Shown: positions 20,955-29,494, numbered from the stretch's first letter. The stretch: 35,967 nt of DNA from Acanthaster planci (GCF_001949145.1 NW_019091561.1:187425-223391), one strand, 5' to 3'. Made by a program: numbers and translations. Notes: a model not told the origin generated them from the sequence alone.

Positions 20955-21351
20955 TTAATCGAAAATGTCAGGGGTCCTCTTCGGTCGCTTGCTCCGAGCC
21001 TTTCTGCCTGATGTGCCGGGTGCTTTTCTTTTTAAACCTTTCTCCTGGGAGGCGGATTGCTCGGAGAGTCGCTGCATGACTTGTGACGTCATCTTCTTTC
21101 CAGCCTGTTTCACCCGTTTCTTCGCGGCTGTCTTGACATTCTGTCCGTTGAGGGTATCAGCGACAATTCCTACCCTGGTCTTCAATGCTCCCTCGCCTAA
21201 CATTTTGGCGCCTTGTTTGATCATCGGTAAAGCGGATCTGAACAGTCCTCCTAAAATATTGCCCTGTCCGTATCCCTTCTAAACGGGGCACCTTTGAGAT
21301 AATTATCTCCACCTCCGCCTGATTTTTGTAATATTTCACGTAGTCCACCAT
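20955..21351 (-). pseudogene. Basic minor-virion-like protein of the Polinton, frameshifted near the N-terminus
   Basis: The start MVDYVKYYKNQA (ATG at 21349-21351) is followed by a shift near 21300. The main frame then shows YGQGNILGGLFRSALPMIKQ (about 21218-21275), a glycine-rich hydrophobic patch, and a Lys/Arg-rich C-terminus (KTAAKKRVKQAGKK, LKRKAPGTSGRKARSKRPKR) ending in DIFD. The pattern of a short tyrosine-rich start, an amphipathic glycine-rich segment and a basic tail recalls core or minor virion proteins of adenovirus-like viruses, and this protein recurs next to the capsid gene in Polintons. It ends 17 bp before the capsid ATG. Its role is inferred. Confidence 0.6.
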
Positions 21352-21441
21352 GACTGCTCAAAAAAAAGAGGGACGACTTTTACGAAAATGAAGCGTAATG
21401 GTGAGTTTCCCGCGTTGAAATGGCACTTTCCCTCCCGTGTC

Positions 21442-21551
21442 GGTCCTTATATCCACCCGGATCGTCTCAAAGTGTTTTCGTTTGACGGGCACGTCATTAC
21501 GTGCCCGTCAAACGAAAACACTTTGAGACGATCCGGGTGGATATAAGGACC
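21442..21551. repeat. Perfect fold-back inverted repeat, 53-bp arms, 4-nt loop
   Basis: 21442-21494 is the exact reverse complement of 21499-21551, around the loop catt. The copy at 21442-21494 (read on minus) is the native end of the penton-like gene; the other is an inverted extra copy. It abuts the next inverted repeat with no spacer (21551|21552). Confidence 0.97.
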
Positions 21552-21601
21552 TCGCTCACACCTTCAGCATGCCCCATTGGGAATGCTGAAGGTGTGAGCG
21601 A
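21552..21601. repeat. Perfect fold-back inverted repeat, 19-bp arms, 12-nt loop
   Basis: 21552-21570 is the exact reverse complement of 21583-21601, with loop 21571-21582. The copy at 21583-21601 is the native penton-like coding (HTFSI, minus strand). This hairpin and its neighbour together form a 160-bp double fold-back inserted between two adjacent coding blocks. Confidence 0.95.
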
Positions 21602-22154
21602 TGTCATCGCCCTGAGTGACACCAGACTTTTGCAAGGGGACGATTCTCGGTAAGAGCGCGCTAACGTTTCTCACTAGCTGGTTTTCAGCAATGTCGCAGT
21701 ACACGTACATACCGTTGAATCCTCCATTCACATCCACGGGTAAATGCCCTTCCAGGTTTTCGCGCACTTTCTTGTATTTTAATCACAACATGCGATACAA
21801 ATAATCGTCAAAATAAATGCGCCCCCTCTCGGACTTCTATCTCTACTTGTACCTGTCCAAGGTGGTGACGATATTACGTTTAGCCGCGTCCGTCATTTCG
21901 GCGTTGATGGCATCTATGATTTCCTGCACAGATGTGTAAAACCGTGCGATAATCTAACGTGCGTTTGCACTCGGCGCGTTCGCTGTACCGGAACGAATTA
22001 TTGTTGTCCGTTATATTGTACCACGTAAAAGGATAATGAATCTCGGTCAGGGCAACCTCCCAGTGTCCGGCCAGATTAATTTGTTTGACCAGGTGCGTGG
22101 TGTAACTGGACAGGGTATTGTTCAGGTAAAGTGACACAGATGAATTACTTGGCA

Positions 22155-23193
22155 GCGTCCTTACGACTGCAGGTCCGTCACCCAACTGTTGAACGACGGA
22201 GACCCCAACTATTTAACGAAATACTCGGTCTTTCCCTTTCTCCTGCGCTTCCGGGTCACTTTCTCCACTCGGCACATCTCGTCGGTTTTTCGAAACCTTT
22301 TGCAATTTTCCTCGTAAAACAAACCGCGAATAGCTTCACCGTTATAATCTTTTAATGCGTACACGGGTCTTGTTTGCCGCCCACTGCATTTGGCTATTGT
22401 AAATATCTCCTCGGTCCAGGATGGGAGGTAGGATGTTTGAAAGGTCAGCCGCCGTTTACTGACTCGAACCTTATCCCCCACTTTAAACCGAAATTTAGCT
22501 GGTGGCTTGGGCGGCGCATACAGACGTTTCCAAACAACGCTTTCATTCGCGCCGTTGACTTCCGCGGGCTTCATTCGAATGGTACGGTGGTGCGAATGGT
22601 TGTAGGCCTTCACCGGTGGCCCCAAGACGTCGATGTATTTCAACGTGTTTTTCCACATAAACTACCGCCACATTGAGTCTCTCCACAACGGATGCTTTGA
22701 CCTCGCTGTTGGTCGTATAGAAATGTATCCATTCCGTTTTAAGCATTTCTTGGAACGGACAGTTGGTAAATTCACTGCCTTTATCAGTGTAAATCATCAC
22801 GGGCCGCTAGATCTGACATTGGTCTTGAAAGCATTCACAGCGCCTTGCCCGATTTATTTTTTAACGGAATAACCCTGGCGTATTTGGAAAATACGTCGAT
22901 CCAAGTCAGCAAGTATATAACGCCTCTATGTACTTGGATAAATTAGACACGTCTACCAGATCTAACTGATGGATTTCATCCCGACCCAGAGCCGTCATTC
23001 TATTTCTGGGATATCTTTTTCTGGCGGGTTTATGGAGCGTGTAAGCATCCTGTCCTCGAAGAGAGTCTTGAATTTGCTTTCGGGTAATATTGTACTTTCC
23101 ATCTTGCTTGGCGGCGCAATACAACCTGTTTGCGCTACTCAAACCGCTTTCGCGGTCAATGTCGTAATAGAGAGACTTTAAATACGTTTCCAT
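22155..23193 (-). pseudogene. Polinton integrase (retroviral DDE type) with chromodomain, broken
   Basis: This inserts the element into the host chromosome. From the ATG at 23191-23193: ITRKQIQDSLRGQDAYTLHK, then YPRNRM, then LDLVD (first catalytic Asp), in an intact piece to 22906. After a shift, a short stretch IDVFSKYARVIPLKNK lies near 22840-22895. Then YTDKGSEF (second Asp, near 22775-22797) and SVVERLN (Glu, near 22680) lie in the frame 22543-22800. A further shift leads to 22209-22658, with an SH3-like segment (FRFKVGDKVRVSKRR) and a chromodomain start (EKVTRKRRRKGKTEYFVK). A TAG at the usual Trp position is followed by more chromodomain-like coding to about 22160. All three DDE residues survive. 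Confidence 0.85.
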
Positions 23194-23634
23194 GATCCTG
23201 CCTCAACAAAGTCAGAGTTTGAAATGTCCCTCTGCGATCCAATTTAACCCTTTTAAGTTTATCGGCGAAGTCACGTATCATCTTGTTTCTCTTACTAATA
23301 TTCTTTTTCTTTCTATGTCTAAATGTATTTATTAAAAACTATTGTTATGTTTATTTCCTTATCATTATTATTCTCTCTTTATTTTATGCTTTCTTTTTTT
23401 CTTTCTATGTTTAAATTTATTTGTTTTTCCTTCTTCTTATGATTCTTTATTTTTTCTTTTATTCTTAATTTTGTTTTATTTATCTAAGTCTCAAACCAAA
23501 ATACAAACAGGTATTAAACAACGCAGAAGGGCCAAGAATTCCAAAGTACAACCACATTCAATTTATTTCAAACAAAACAGAATTTTTATGATGTATTTTT
23601 GCGTTGGGGAGATGTTAATTATATATAACAGGTT
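23194..23634. other. No gene; T-rich low-complexity sequence before the gap
   Basis: 23290-23500 is dominated by T with short C interruptions (ttctttt, tttattt units). The open frame over it is low-complexity and runs into the N gap, so I do not call it a gene. It may be one side of a region that was hard to assemble. Confidence 0.5.
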
Positions 23635-23653
23635 NNNNNNNNNNNNNNNNNNN
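23635..23653. other. Assembly gap (19 N)
   Basis: A run of 19 undetermined bases. It lies between a T-rich stretch and a tRNA-like sequence. The true length of the missing DNA is not known. Confidence 1.
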
Positions 23654-23705
23654 CCTCCTGCCTACTAGTGCAGATGTCTTAACCACTCGACCACCGAGCT
23701 TGCCG
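23654..23705 (-). repeat. tRNA-like 5' half, probably the head of a tRNA-derived SINE (cut by the gap)
   Basis: On the minus strand the sequence carries TGGTCGAGTGG (23683-23693), a perfect match to the RNA polymerase III A-box pattern TRGYNNARNGG, followed by ttaagacatctgcac as in Ser/Leu-type tRNA D-arms. The rest, including any B-box, would lie in or beyond the gap. A real tRNA gene fragment is the alternative. Confidence 0.45.
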
Positions 23706-24290
23706 GGGGCGGCTGCCCGGTCCGAGTCAAATGAAGCAGCGGGTACCGCGAACTATTTTCAAGATGTATTTTTTTTCGCAAGCTCTCGGACAAGCACTGA
23801 GCATACAGTGCTTATTGATATACGTTGGGTAAGGGCAAAACCTGTAATATATATTTTTAAAACAGAATTTAATTAAATTTTGAAAAAACATAAAGAAAAA
23901 AACACCATTTTATTACAAACAAAACATAAATGAATGAAATAAGAAGTTTGAAAACCAGTTATTAAAAAACTTATAAAGAGAAAACCAAACGAAAAACAAA
24001 GAAAGGAAAAAAAAACGAAGTAAAAAAGGAGAAACTCTGTGAAAACAGCCCTGAAGAAAACCCCTAGTCATGTAAAATAGATTATTTAGCACTTCTAATT
24101 TTTCTGGTTGTTGTAATTCAAAACACAAAATGTTGGAAGGTCAACATTTACCAAGTCCAGCTGTCTATAAAAGTGTCGTAAGTCTTCGTTCTGTTCTACT
24201 TTATGTACCCAGGTATCACAAGTGTGTTGTCGCAGAGCTCCTCCAACATGTCAATTAAGTACCAATCTAACAACGTTTCTTTAACCTCCA
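23706..24290. other. No gene; A-rich sequence after the gap
   Basis: 23860-24020 is A-rich on the plus strand, roughly mirroring the T-rich block before the gap. No protein motif or RNA gene was seen. Confidence 0.45.
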
Positions 24291-24329
24291 TAATGCAATT
24301 ATGCTGTGTTTGTGAGGGGTGGTCGATCT

Positions 24330-24688
24330 CACAACCCCCCACATCTGCTTTCGACAAACCCCCTGAGCATAGCATTGATACACATTGCTACGTGTATGTA
24401 CATTAAAATGGTCACCTCCGTGTAGAGGTCATCATTGGCTGGGGCGGCGGGAGCGGGGGCCGGGTTAGGTAAAGGGGCGGCTGGTGGCTCCTACGCGGGG
24501 GCCATGGCCGGGCTTGCCGGGGCGACGGGTGGAGACGGCGGCATCGCTGGAGCCGGGCTGTCCGGTAATGGGCCGACTGCCGGGCTTAGAGTGGGAGCCA
24601 GGATGACGGGTGGAGACGGCGGCAGAAGTACATCGTCGTCGGTGTATAAAAGGAAATAATACAAATCTGTTTTACTCAAGTTTTCCAA
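24330..24688 (-). pseudogene. Short acidic/proline-rich protein, interrupted by a stop
   Basis: From the ATG at 24686-24688 the minus strand reads MENLSKTDLYYFLLYTDDDV, then a Pro/Ala-rich stretch with PPSPPV repeated twice (a 19-bp direct repeat, 24524-24542 and 24605-24623), to a stop at about 24491. Beyond the stop the same frame stays open (PAPAPAAPANDD, then a short hydrophobic stretch) to about 24330, suggesting a single nonsense change. A GC-rich plus-strand frame over the same bases (24435-24659) is Gly/Ala repeats and looks like the shadow. The family is not recognised. It belongs by position to the minus-strand small-gene array right of the integrase. Confidence 0.45.
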
Positions 24689-24835
24689 TACATCGCTCGC
24701 GTTACACAGACAGTAACAAACACGAATAAATACACGGCCGTGTACATAAAAGGAAACTTAACGTCATCGGACAGGGTCAGATCGATGACTTCCGCCTCTT
24801 CATTGAAATCTTGGGCATGATGAGCAGCATCTGCA
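24680..24835 (-). CDS. Possible small membrane protein (hypothetical)
   Basis: A minus-strand frame reads DFNEEAEVIDLTLSDDVKF, then a hydrophobic segment (VYLFVFVTVCV), then a short basic end and a stop near 24680. It is about 45 residues long with no ATG in frame; a stop lies just before it, so it may be an exon or a truncated gene. The acidic start plus one membrane segment is the only visible feature. It overlaps the start of the proline-rich gene by a few bases. Confidence 0.3.
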
Positions 24836-24929
24836 TGTTACAAAAAAGAAGCCATAAATATACGGAAGGAACATAGGTAGCCGTTAGTTTCTAACAAACT
24901 ATGAGAGCGTGGCACTGATAAAGAACGTT

Positions 24930-25130
24930 ACTTGCCCATTTCCCAACTAGGAGGATGCACAGATGATTCGTGAGGTGCGGGCGGGGGAACAACCTGCCCC
25001 CACATAGGGTCCTCGTCAGCCACAGGGGCCTCCAGTCTCGCCAGGTCCTCGCCGTTGAAATCGGGTCAGAAATACTTCTGGGCCAGAAATACTTCTTTGC
25101 CATGATGACAGATAAAGTGGCGTAACGATG
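24930..25130 (-). CDS. Possible acidic/proline-rich small protein (hypothetical)
   Basis: One minus-strand frame reads FNGEDLARLEAPVADEDPMW, then VVPPPAPHESSVHPPSWEMG, then a stop. The other frame over the same bases (24891-25223) is longer but rich in Arg/Trp/Cys and looks like a shadow. The string cagaaatacttct occurs twice, 16 bp apart (25069-25081 and 25085-25097), at the 5' end of this frame. No family is recognised. Confidence 0.3.
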
Positions 25131-25289
25131 GTGCTGTTGGAGCTGAAGGTGACAGCGATGGTATGTGGCGCGGAAGCGAGATGAATCTCTAGCGACAGCT
25201 CTGCCCCCTTTTATCCATTTCACCGGCCTTTGTTCATTGAATTTCCCGCCAATTTTACGCCCACCAATTAATACGTCTGGTGCTTTGTA

Positions 25290-25565
25290 CTATCCACTAC
25301 ACGCGTCGTCCACTACGGTGATCGCTTCATCGATGGCCGGTATCATTGTTTTAAGACACTCCCACTCCGGAACCGCGAGTTTAATCCCTCGTCCGGGGGC
25401 CATTGGGAAGGGCTTCTGCTTGGTCTGGTGATAATCCTTTATCTTTACGTAAGGTACACCCCGAATCTTTTCGATAACGACGTATCGGTCGTTCTTCAGT
25501 TTCAATCGCTGAGAAAATATTAAATCTTTAATGGTTTTCTCCGGCACCTTTGATGACGTCGTCAT
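25290..25565 (-). CDS. PC4/p15-like transcription coactivator domain protein
   Basis: An intact 91-residue minus-strand frame from ATG (25563-25565). Residues about 27-80 follow the PC4 pattern: a beta strand with basic residues (RYVVIEKIRGVPYVKIKDY), then MAPGRGIKLAVPEWECLKTM, then IPAIDEAI. In PC4 family proteins the same order of strands, a PG.KGI.L turn, an EW/QW helix and a 'I..ID.A' end forms the dimeric single-stranded DNA-binding fold. It may help element transcription or bind single-stranded DNA in replication; that is inference. It follows the disordered frame 25569-25919 in the same frame, separated by one stop (25569-25571), so the two may once have been one protein. Confidence 0.6.
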   Translation of the reverse strand: MTTSSKVPEKTIKDLIFSQRLKLKNDRYVVIEKIRGVPYVKIKDYHQTKQKPFPMAPGRGIKLAVPEWECLKTMIPAIDEAITVVDDACSG

Positions 25566-25568
25566 TCT

Positions 25569-25919
25569 CTATTCTGGTTTAATTAAGACTGGTTTGTTCG
25601 TGTCTATTATAGGTACTTGAGTCCGCTGTTCCATCTCGTGACGACGTTCTGCGCTTTCGGGAAGACTGCCAGTTGAATCCAAATTATAATTTGGTCTACA
25701 CGGTGCCTTTGACGGCGTTGTCATTCCCTTTTCTAACAATGCCCGCTTTCTCGATCCCACTTCTGGTTTCATTAAGTCTTGTTTGTTGGAGTCCATCTCG
25801 TTGCGAAAGTCAGAGACCGTATTAAAACTACTGGCCATATCCCAACTATGAGTGGGTCTACACGATGGCAATGCGTTGCATTTCGGGGACCAAACGGCTT
25901 GTGTTTGAGGACTGGCCAT
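25569..25919 (-). CDS. Disordered Ser/Pro/charged protein upstream of the PC4-like gene
   Basis: An intact frame of 116 residues from ATG (25917-25919). It has no hydrophobic core and looks disordered. An internal duplication is visible: NKQDLMKPE followed by MTTPSKAP (middle) resembles NKPVLIKPE at its end followed by MTTSSKVPE at the start of the PC4-like frame. At the DNA level ttaagtcttgtttgtt (25774-25789) resembles ttaagactggtttgtt (25582-25597). So it is probably the N-terminal region of the PC4-like protein, partly duplicated and closed by a stop. The function is unknown. Confidence 0.5.
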   Translation of the reverse strand: MASPQTQAVWSPKCNALPSCRPTHSWDMASSFNTVSDFRNEMDSNKQDLMKPEVGSRKRALLEKGMTTPSKAPCRPNYNLDSTGSLPESAERRHEMEQRTQVPIIDTNKPVLIKPE

Positions 25920-25959
25920 CTTTCGTGACTGAGCGTGTTCAACGAAATACCACTTTCAC

Positions 25960-26165
25960 AATGTTACACTCGCTTTTATTTCATTTTTCTGAATGAGGCA
26001 TGGCGTAATTTCTTAATATAGATTATGAGGCATGGCGTCATTTCTTAATATTGATTATGACTCATCATATTTAACACACGGATTATCGTTTTATTGAAAC
26101 GACGAAGCATGACGTCATTCCTTATGATTATGACTCAGCATATTGAACACAAGCATTACCAAACC
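25960..26165 (-). promoter_or_regulatory. Tandem repeats with TGACGTCA and TATA-like site upstream of the minus-strand genes
   Basis: Unit gaggcatggcgt.atttctta occurs at 25995 and 26027 (32-bp period). A third copy, gaagcatgacgtcattcctta, begins at 26104 and carries the perfect palindrome TGACGTCA (26110-26117). The second and third copies also share gattatgactca.catatt. On the minus strand AATAAAAG (25971-25978) is TATA-like and lies about 50 bp before the ATG at 25919. The layout fits an enhancer/promoter for the 25919-25290 genes; this is inference. Confidence 0.4.
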
Positions 26166-26416
26166 TCGGTGACAAAGTTTTAAAATAGGTTCCTTGTAAA
26201 AATCATCAATTGCTTGTGTTTCCCTTCTTACTGTTCTCTCTGGTCGACCATAAAACGTAAATACGTTTACTCTGGATACAAGAATTTGTTCGCTCCAATC
26301 GAAATATTACACCGTTGACACTCTACCAGAAGCCTTTCAATCGTTGAGTTTTTATAATGACGACGTTTCCAGAGTACTAGCGCATCGAAACATTGTGACC
26401 ACAGTTTATATTTGTT

Positions 26417-26647
26417 CTATTCTCTACACCGGTATAAATCAGCGCGAGAAAGACCGAGATGTATCATCAGTTCTTCCCACGGTTTACGTCCAAGTCCCGC
26501 TCCGTTGCGATCGTGTTCCTTCACGAGATTTGCAGCGAGTTTACAAAGCTGCAACTCCGTTACTTGTGCGGCCAAATAATTTAATCGCAAAACACGGCGA
26601 TGTTGTGTTTCAATTGGTTCGACTAAAGGAGGCGTATCTGATCGCAT
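26417..26647 (-). CDS. Small helical protein, hypothetical (possible Death-fold resemblance)
   Basis: An intact 76-residue frame from ATG (26645-26647), TAG end. After a Pro/Thr start it is helical: LRLNYLAAQVTELQLCKLAA, then KPWEELMIHLGLSRADLYRC. The spacing 'LA..L...W..L...LGLS..DL' recalls the second half of Death/DED-type domains, but the length is short and the resemblance may be chance. A plus-strand frame over the same bases begins at TTG and is less protein-like. It is the outermost gene of the minus-strand array. Confidence 0.35.
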   Translation of the reverse strand: MRSDTPPLVEPIETQHRRVLRLNYLAAQVTELQLCKLAANLVKEHDRNGAGLGRKPWEELMIHLGLSRADLYRCRE

Positions 26648-26699
26648 ACTTTTCTGGTAGACATTCTGCAGTTGTTTTTCAAGAAAATATTTAGTTTAT

Positions 26700-27289
26700 A
26701 CGGATAATTTCCTCGACTGAAAAATAGTACTACACGTACAAGACCATCCACGACGTATGCCTCTAATTTCAGCACACAGAAGACCACCCACGCTCCAAGG
26801 GCGTCTCTTGTATTTATCACCTTCAACTTACTTCCAAGACGTACAAACATAAGATTACTTCTGGATCCCACGGTGGGCCGACAGCCCTTTGTTTAGGAAT
26901 TATCACTTACAACCTGGCGGCACGTACGGTCCTTTTGTTTAGGGATTATCGCTTCCTACTTCCTTATTACTTTTGGACCTCCCTGTAGGCCCGTCGGTAT
27001 TTTTTCCATGACGTCACACCTTCAGCTCATCCACTATTTTTTATCATAAGCAAGGTCAAATTGTACCGAAAATTTTTACCCCCGTTTTATGCTTTATTCT
27101 AATTTTATCCCACACACCAGGAGTCAACCTGTGCCAGACTTGCTGACCTTATGCCTATCCCTTACCAAAGGTCAATCTGTGCCAGAATTTTTCACTCTAC
27201 ACCTCATTCCTATTCATATCAATATCATATTATTATACTTATGCATATAAATATGACATTTTGCTATTTTTGTCGCAAAGGTCAAAGTA
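26700..27289. other. No gene; contains one TGACGTCA site
   Basis: No coding frame is supported. TGACGTCA lies at 27009-27016. Two related strings, agtcaacctgtgccagactt (27122-27141) and ggtcaatctgtgccagaatt (27170-27189), form a short direct repeat. The Polinton's right end probably falls somewhere here, but I could not recognise a terminal repeat. Confidence 0.4.
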
Positions 27290-29260
27290 TGCTCAACAGA
27301 CCCCCCCCACTACTGAGGAAGACAAGGAAAATTTTTACACTCAGCTACAAACAGTAGCCGATAAAATTCCCAAACGAGACATGCTGACCATCACGGGTGA
27401 CTTGAATGCTAAAGTGGGCAGTAACAACACGGGCTGAGATCAAAATGCCTTTCAGATCTCTCTCCACAATCGCTTCGAGGCCCAGGCGTAAGAGGAAAAG
27501 GCACCATCAGTGGAGAGCATTTGGATGACTCTGAAAGAGACTATCGTTGGCGCAAGTGCAGAGATCTTAGGAAGATCCCCATCCAATCGCAAGCCATGGA
27601 TTAGCGACCAGACTTGAGAGAGGGAAGCAGGAGCTGAACCAAGCAAGAACTCGTCAGCAGAAGCAGACAGCAGCCAACAAGTACAGCAAGGTGGCAAGAG
27701 AAATCAAGAAACAGCTTAGGTAGGAATGACAAGCGGGCTTTCATCAATGAAGTAGCATACCAGGCAAAATCAGCTTCTGCGGAAGGAGACATCAAGACTC
27801 TCTACGCTACAACCCGACTCCTTTGTAGACGAAAGTGCAACGCCAACTGACCACTGAGGGACAGGAAAGGACAGTTGCTCATTTCTATCAACGCCAAGCT
27901 GGCCAGGTGACAGGAGCATTTCCAGGAGGTGCTCAATCCCCCCCATCATACGACCTGCCCTTACTGGATTTAGGAGAGTCGCTCAACATCAACACTTGGG
28001 AGATCACCAAGACTGAGATCAGAACAGCCCCTGAAGAGTCTGAGGAACAGCAAGGCACTAGAAGGCATGAAGGAAGGAGGAGCCGAGATTATTAACAAGC
28101 TTCACCAGCTACTCAACCTCGTTTGGACAGCAGAGGAGATCCCAGCCGAATGGAAGAAGGGCCACTTGATAAAGCTGCCCAAGAGCGGAGATCTGTCACA
28201 GTGCGGCAAGTGGAGAGGCATCACCCTACTGTCGATCCCCGGCAAGGTCCTCGCCAGAATCATAATGGACAGGATGAAAGACGCTTTTGATAAGAACCTC
28301 AGAGATGAACAGGCCGGGTCCGGCAAGAAGATCAATTTTGAGAAGGCCTTTGACATCGTGGACAGGCAGTCGATCTGGAGGATCCAGCGGTACTATGGGG
28401 TGCCAGAGAAGATCGTCACTATCACCAGACGGCTCTATGACGAGTTCTCCTGCTAAGGTATCAACAACGGGATTCTCTCGGAAGAGTTCCAAGCCACCAC
28501 CGGAGTTTGCCAGGGCTGCCTATTATCCCCACTGCTCTTCCTCATGGTGCTCGACTGGGTCACACATACAGCCTATGCCAGCCCCGAAAAAGGTATCCAG
28601 TGGCCCCTCATGAGGAAGCTAGAGGACCTGGAATTCGCAGACGACCTCTCTCTCCCGTCCCATCGGCTGCAGGGCAAGCAAGAGAAAGTGAATGTTCTTG
28701 GAATAACTGGGCAGAGAGTTGGACTGAAGATCAGCCAAGAGAAGACCAATGTCCTGCAAATTAACAACAGACAAAAGGCTCCCATCAAGATCAGCAGAGA
28801 GCCCATAGAGAGTGTCAGTGAGTTCGTTTACCTCGGCAGTAAGATCAGACAATCCGGAGGTATGGACGAGGGCATCAAAGCAAGGCTGAAGAAAGCACAG
28901 CAAACCTTTGCAATCTTACCTCCTGTGTGGAGAACGACCGCTATCTCCAACAGAGACAGGGCAAATCACCTCAATCAATTCCAGAGAGGTCCAGGTCTTC
29001 ATCAACAAGTGTCTCTGGCAGATCCCCCACCTAAAGTGGTTTGACAGAGTGCCAAAGCCCGAGCTGTGGACACGAGCCAATCAAGAGCCCATGGATGTCC
29101 AGGTGAGAAGAAAGTGGCGATGGAGTGGCTATACTCTGCGGAAAGAGCTGGTGAATACTCAAAGCAGGCTTTGGAATGGAACCCGCAGGGGAAGAAGCGA
29201 GAAAGACCAAAGCAGATATGGAGGAGGAGCTTCATGGGTGCAGCGGGATCATAGTTGCTA
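27290..29260 (+). mobile_element. RTE-like non-LTR retrotransposon, endonuclease end and reverse transcriptase, broken
   Basis: The plus strand starts inside the endonuclease (ENFYTQLQTVADKIPKRDML, then GDLNAKVGS near 27400-27420). A jump leads to RKPWISDQT near 27590, then the linker. Reverse transcriptase motifs follow: IPAEWKKGHLIKLPKSGD and WRGITLLSIPGKVLARI (28140-28260), NFEKAFDIVDR (28335-28367), a TAA at 28454-28456, GVCQGCLLSPLLF (28510-28548), LEFADDL (catalytic YADD-type box, 28630-28650), and a long C-terminal part to about 29044. The end, with WRWSGYTLRK and then ALEWNPQGKK, lies in shifted frames. Internal deletions between DEQAG and NFEKAF, and inside the endonuclease, show that it is dead. 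Confidence 0.8.
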
Positions 29261-29494
29261 CTACACATAACGGCACACAGCTTGCTTTCATGTGCATCGC
29301 TGCTTTCTCTTTCGAATTTAGTCACAGTTGGCATGCAAGATGAAAAACCCAAGTCTGTTTTAGCAGTTCTTATTTTTTGGCACGCAAGAAGACCGTTTCT
29401 TTTCAAATTATCTGTTATACCCAATAACAGGAAACACGAGAAAAATGGCGAAACCAGCTTTATAAAAGTGACATGGAAGGGCTTGTGTGATCAG

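Larger units (their letters stand above)
21375..22190 (-). pseudogene. Penton-like minor capsid protein (single jelly-roll) of the Polinton, broken
   Basis: By family knowledge this occupies the capsid vertices. On the minus strand: TLPSNSSVSLYLNNT (about 22110-22158), then INLAGHWEVALTEIHYPFTW (22022-22084), GGFNGMYVYCDIAENQLV (21680-21733), HTFSIPNGA (about 21567-21593), and the last strand HFETIRVDIRTD, then GKLTITLHFRK (21395-21480). Frames change near 21930 and 21780-21840. A double fold-back insertion (21442-21601) separates the last two coding blocks, although the blocks themselves remain intact. The N-terminus overlaps the end of the integrase trace in another frame, so the start codon is uncertain. 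Confidence 0.75.
15490..26700. mobile_element. Degenerate Polinton/Maverick (virus-like DNA transposon), left end missing
   Basis: The segment holds the full set of hallmark Polinton genes: protein-primed-type DNA polymerase B, A32/FtsK-like packaging ATPase, adenain-like cysteine protease, double-jelly-roll-type major capsid, penton-like capsid, and a retroviral-type integrase with a chromodomain. Plus-strand genes (15.5-19.0 kb) and minus-strand genes (19.4-23.2 kb) converge. Additional small minus-strand genes run to about 26.65 kb. The polymerase lacks its N-terminal half and no terminal repeats were identified, so both boundaries are estimates. Frameshifts and stops in nearly every core gene show that the copy cannot be active. 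A 19-base N gap lies inside. Confidence 0.85.

Noticed and set aside
23342-23634. Phe/Leu-rich plus-strand frame running into the gap
   Set aside because: Low-complexity T-rich DNA, translated as Phe/Leu; it ends in undetermined bases.
24435-24659. Gly/Ala-rich plus-strand frame
   Set aside because: It is the complement of the proline-rich minus-strand frame, which has a more natural start and fits the strand of its neighbours.
25995-26150. Possible CRISPR-like repeat array
   Set aside because: Only three uneven, degenerate units with no regular spacers, in eukaryotic DNA; better read as promoter repeats.
27299-27309. C-run as a possible regulatory or slippage signal
   Set aside because: Isolated homopolymer inside broken LINE coding; no supporting context.
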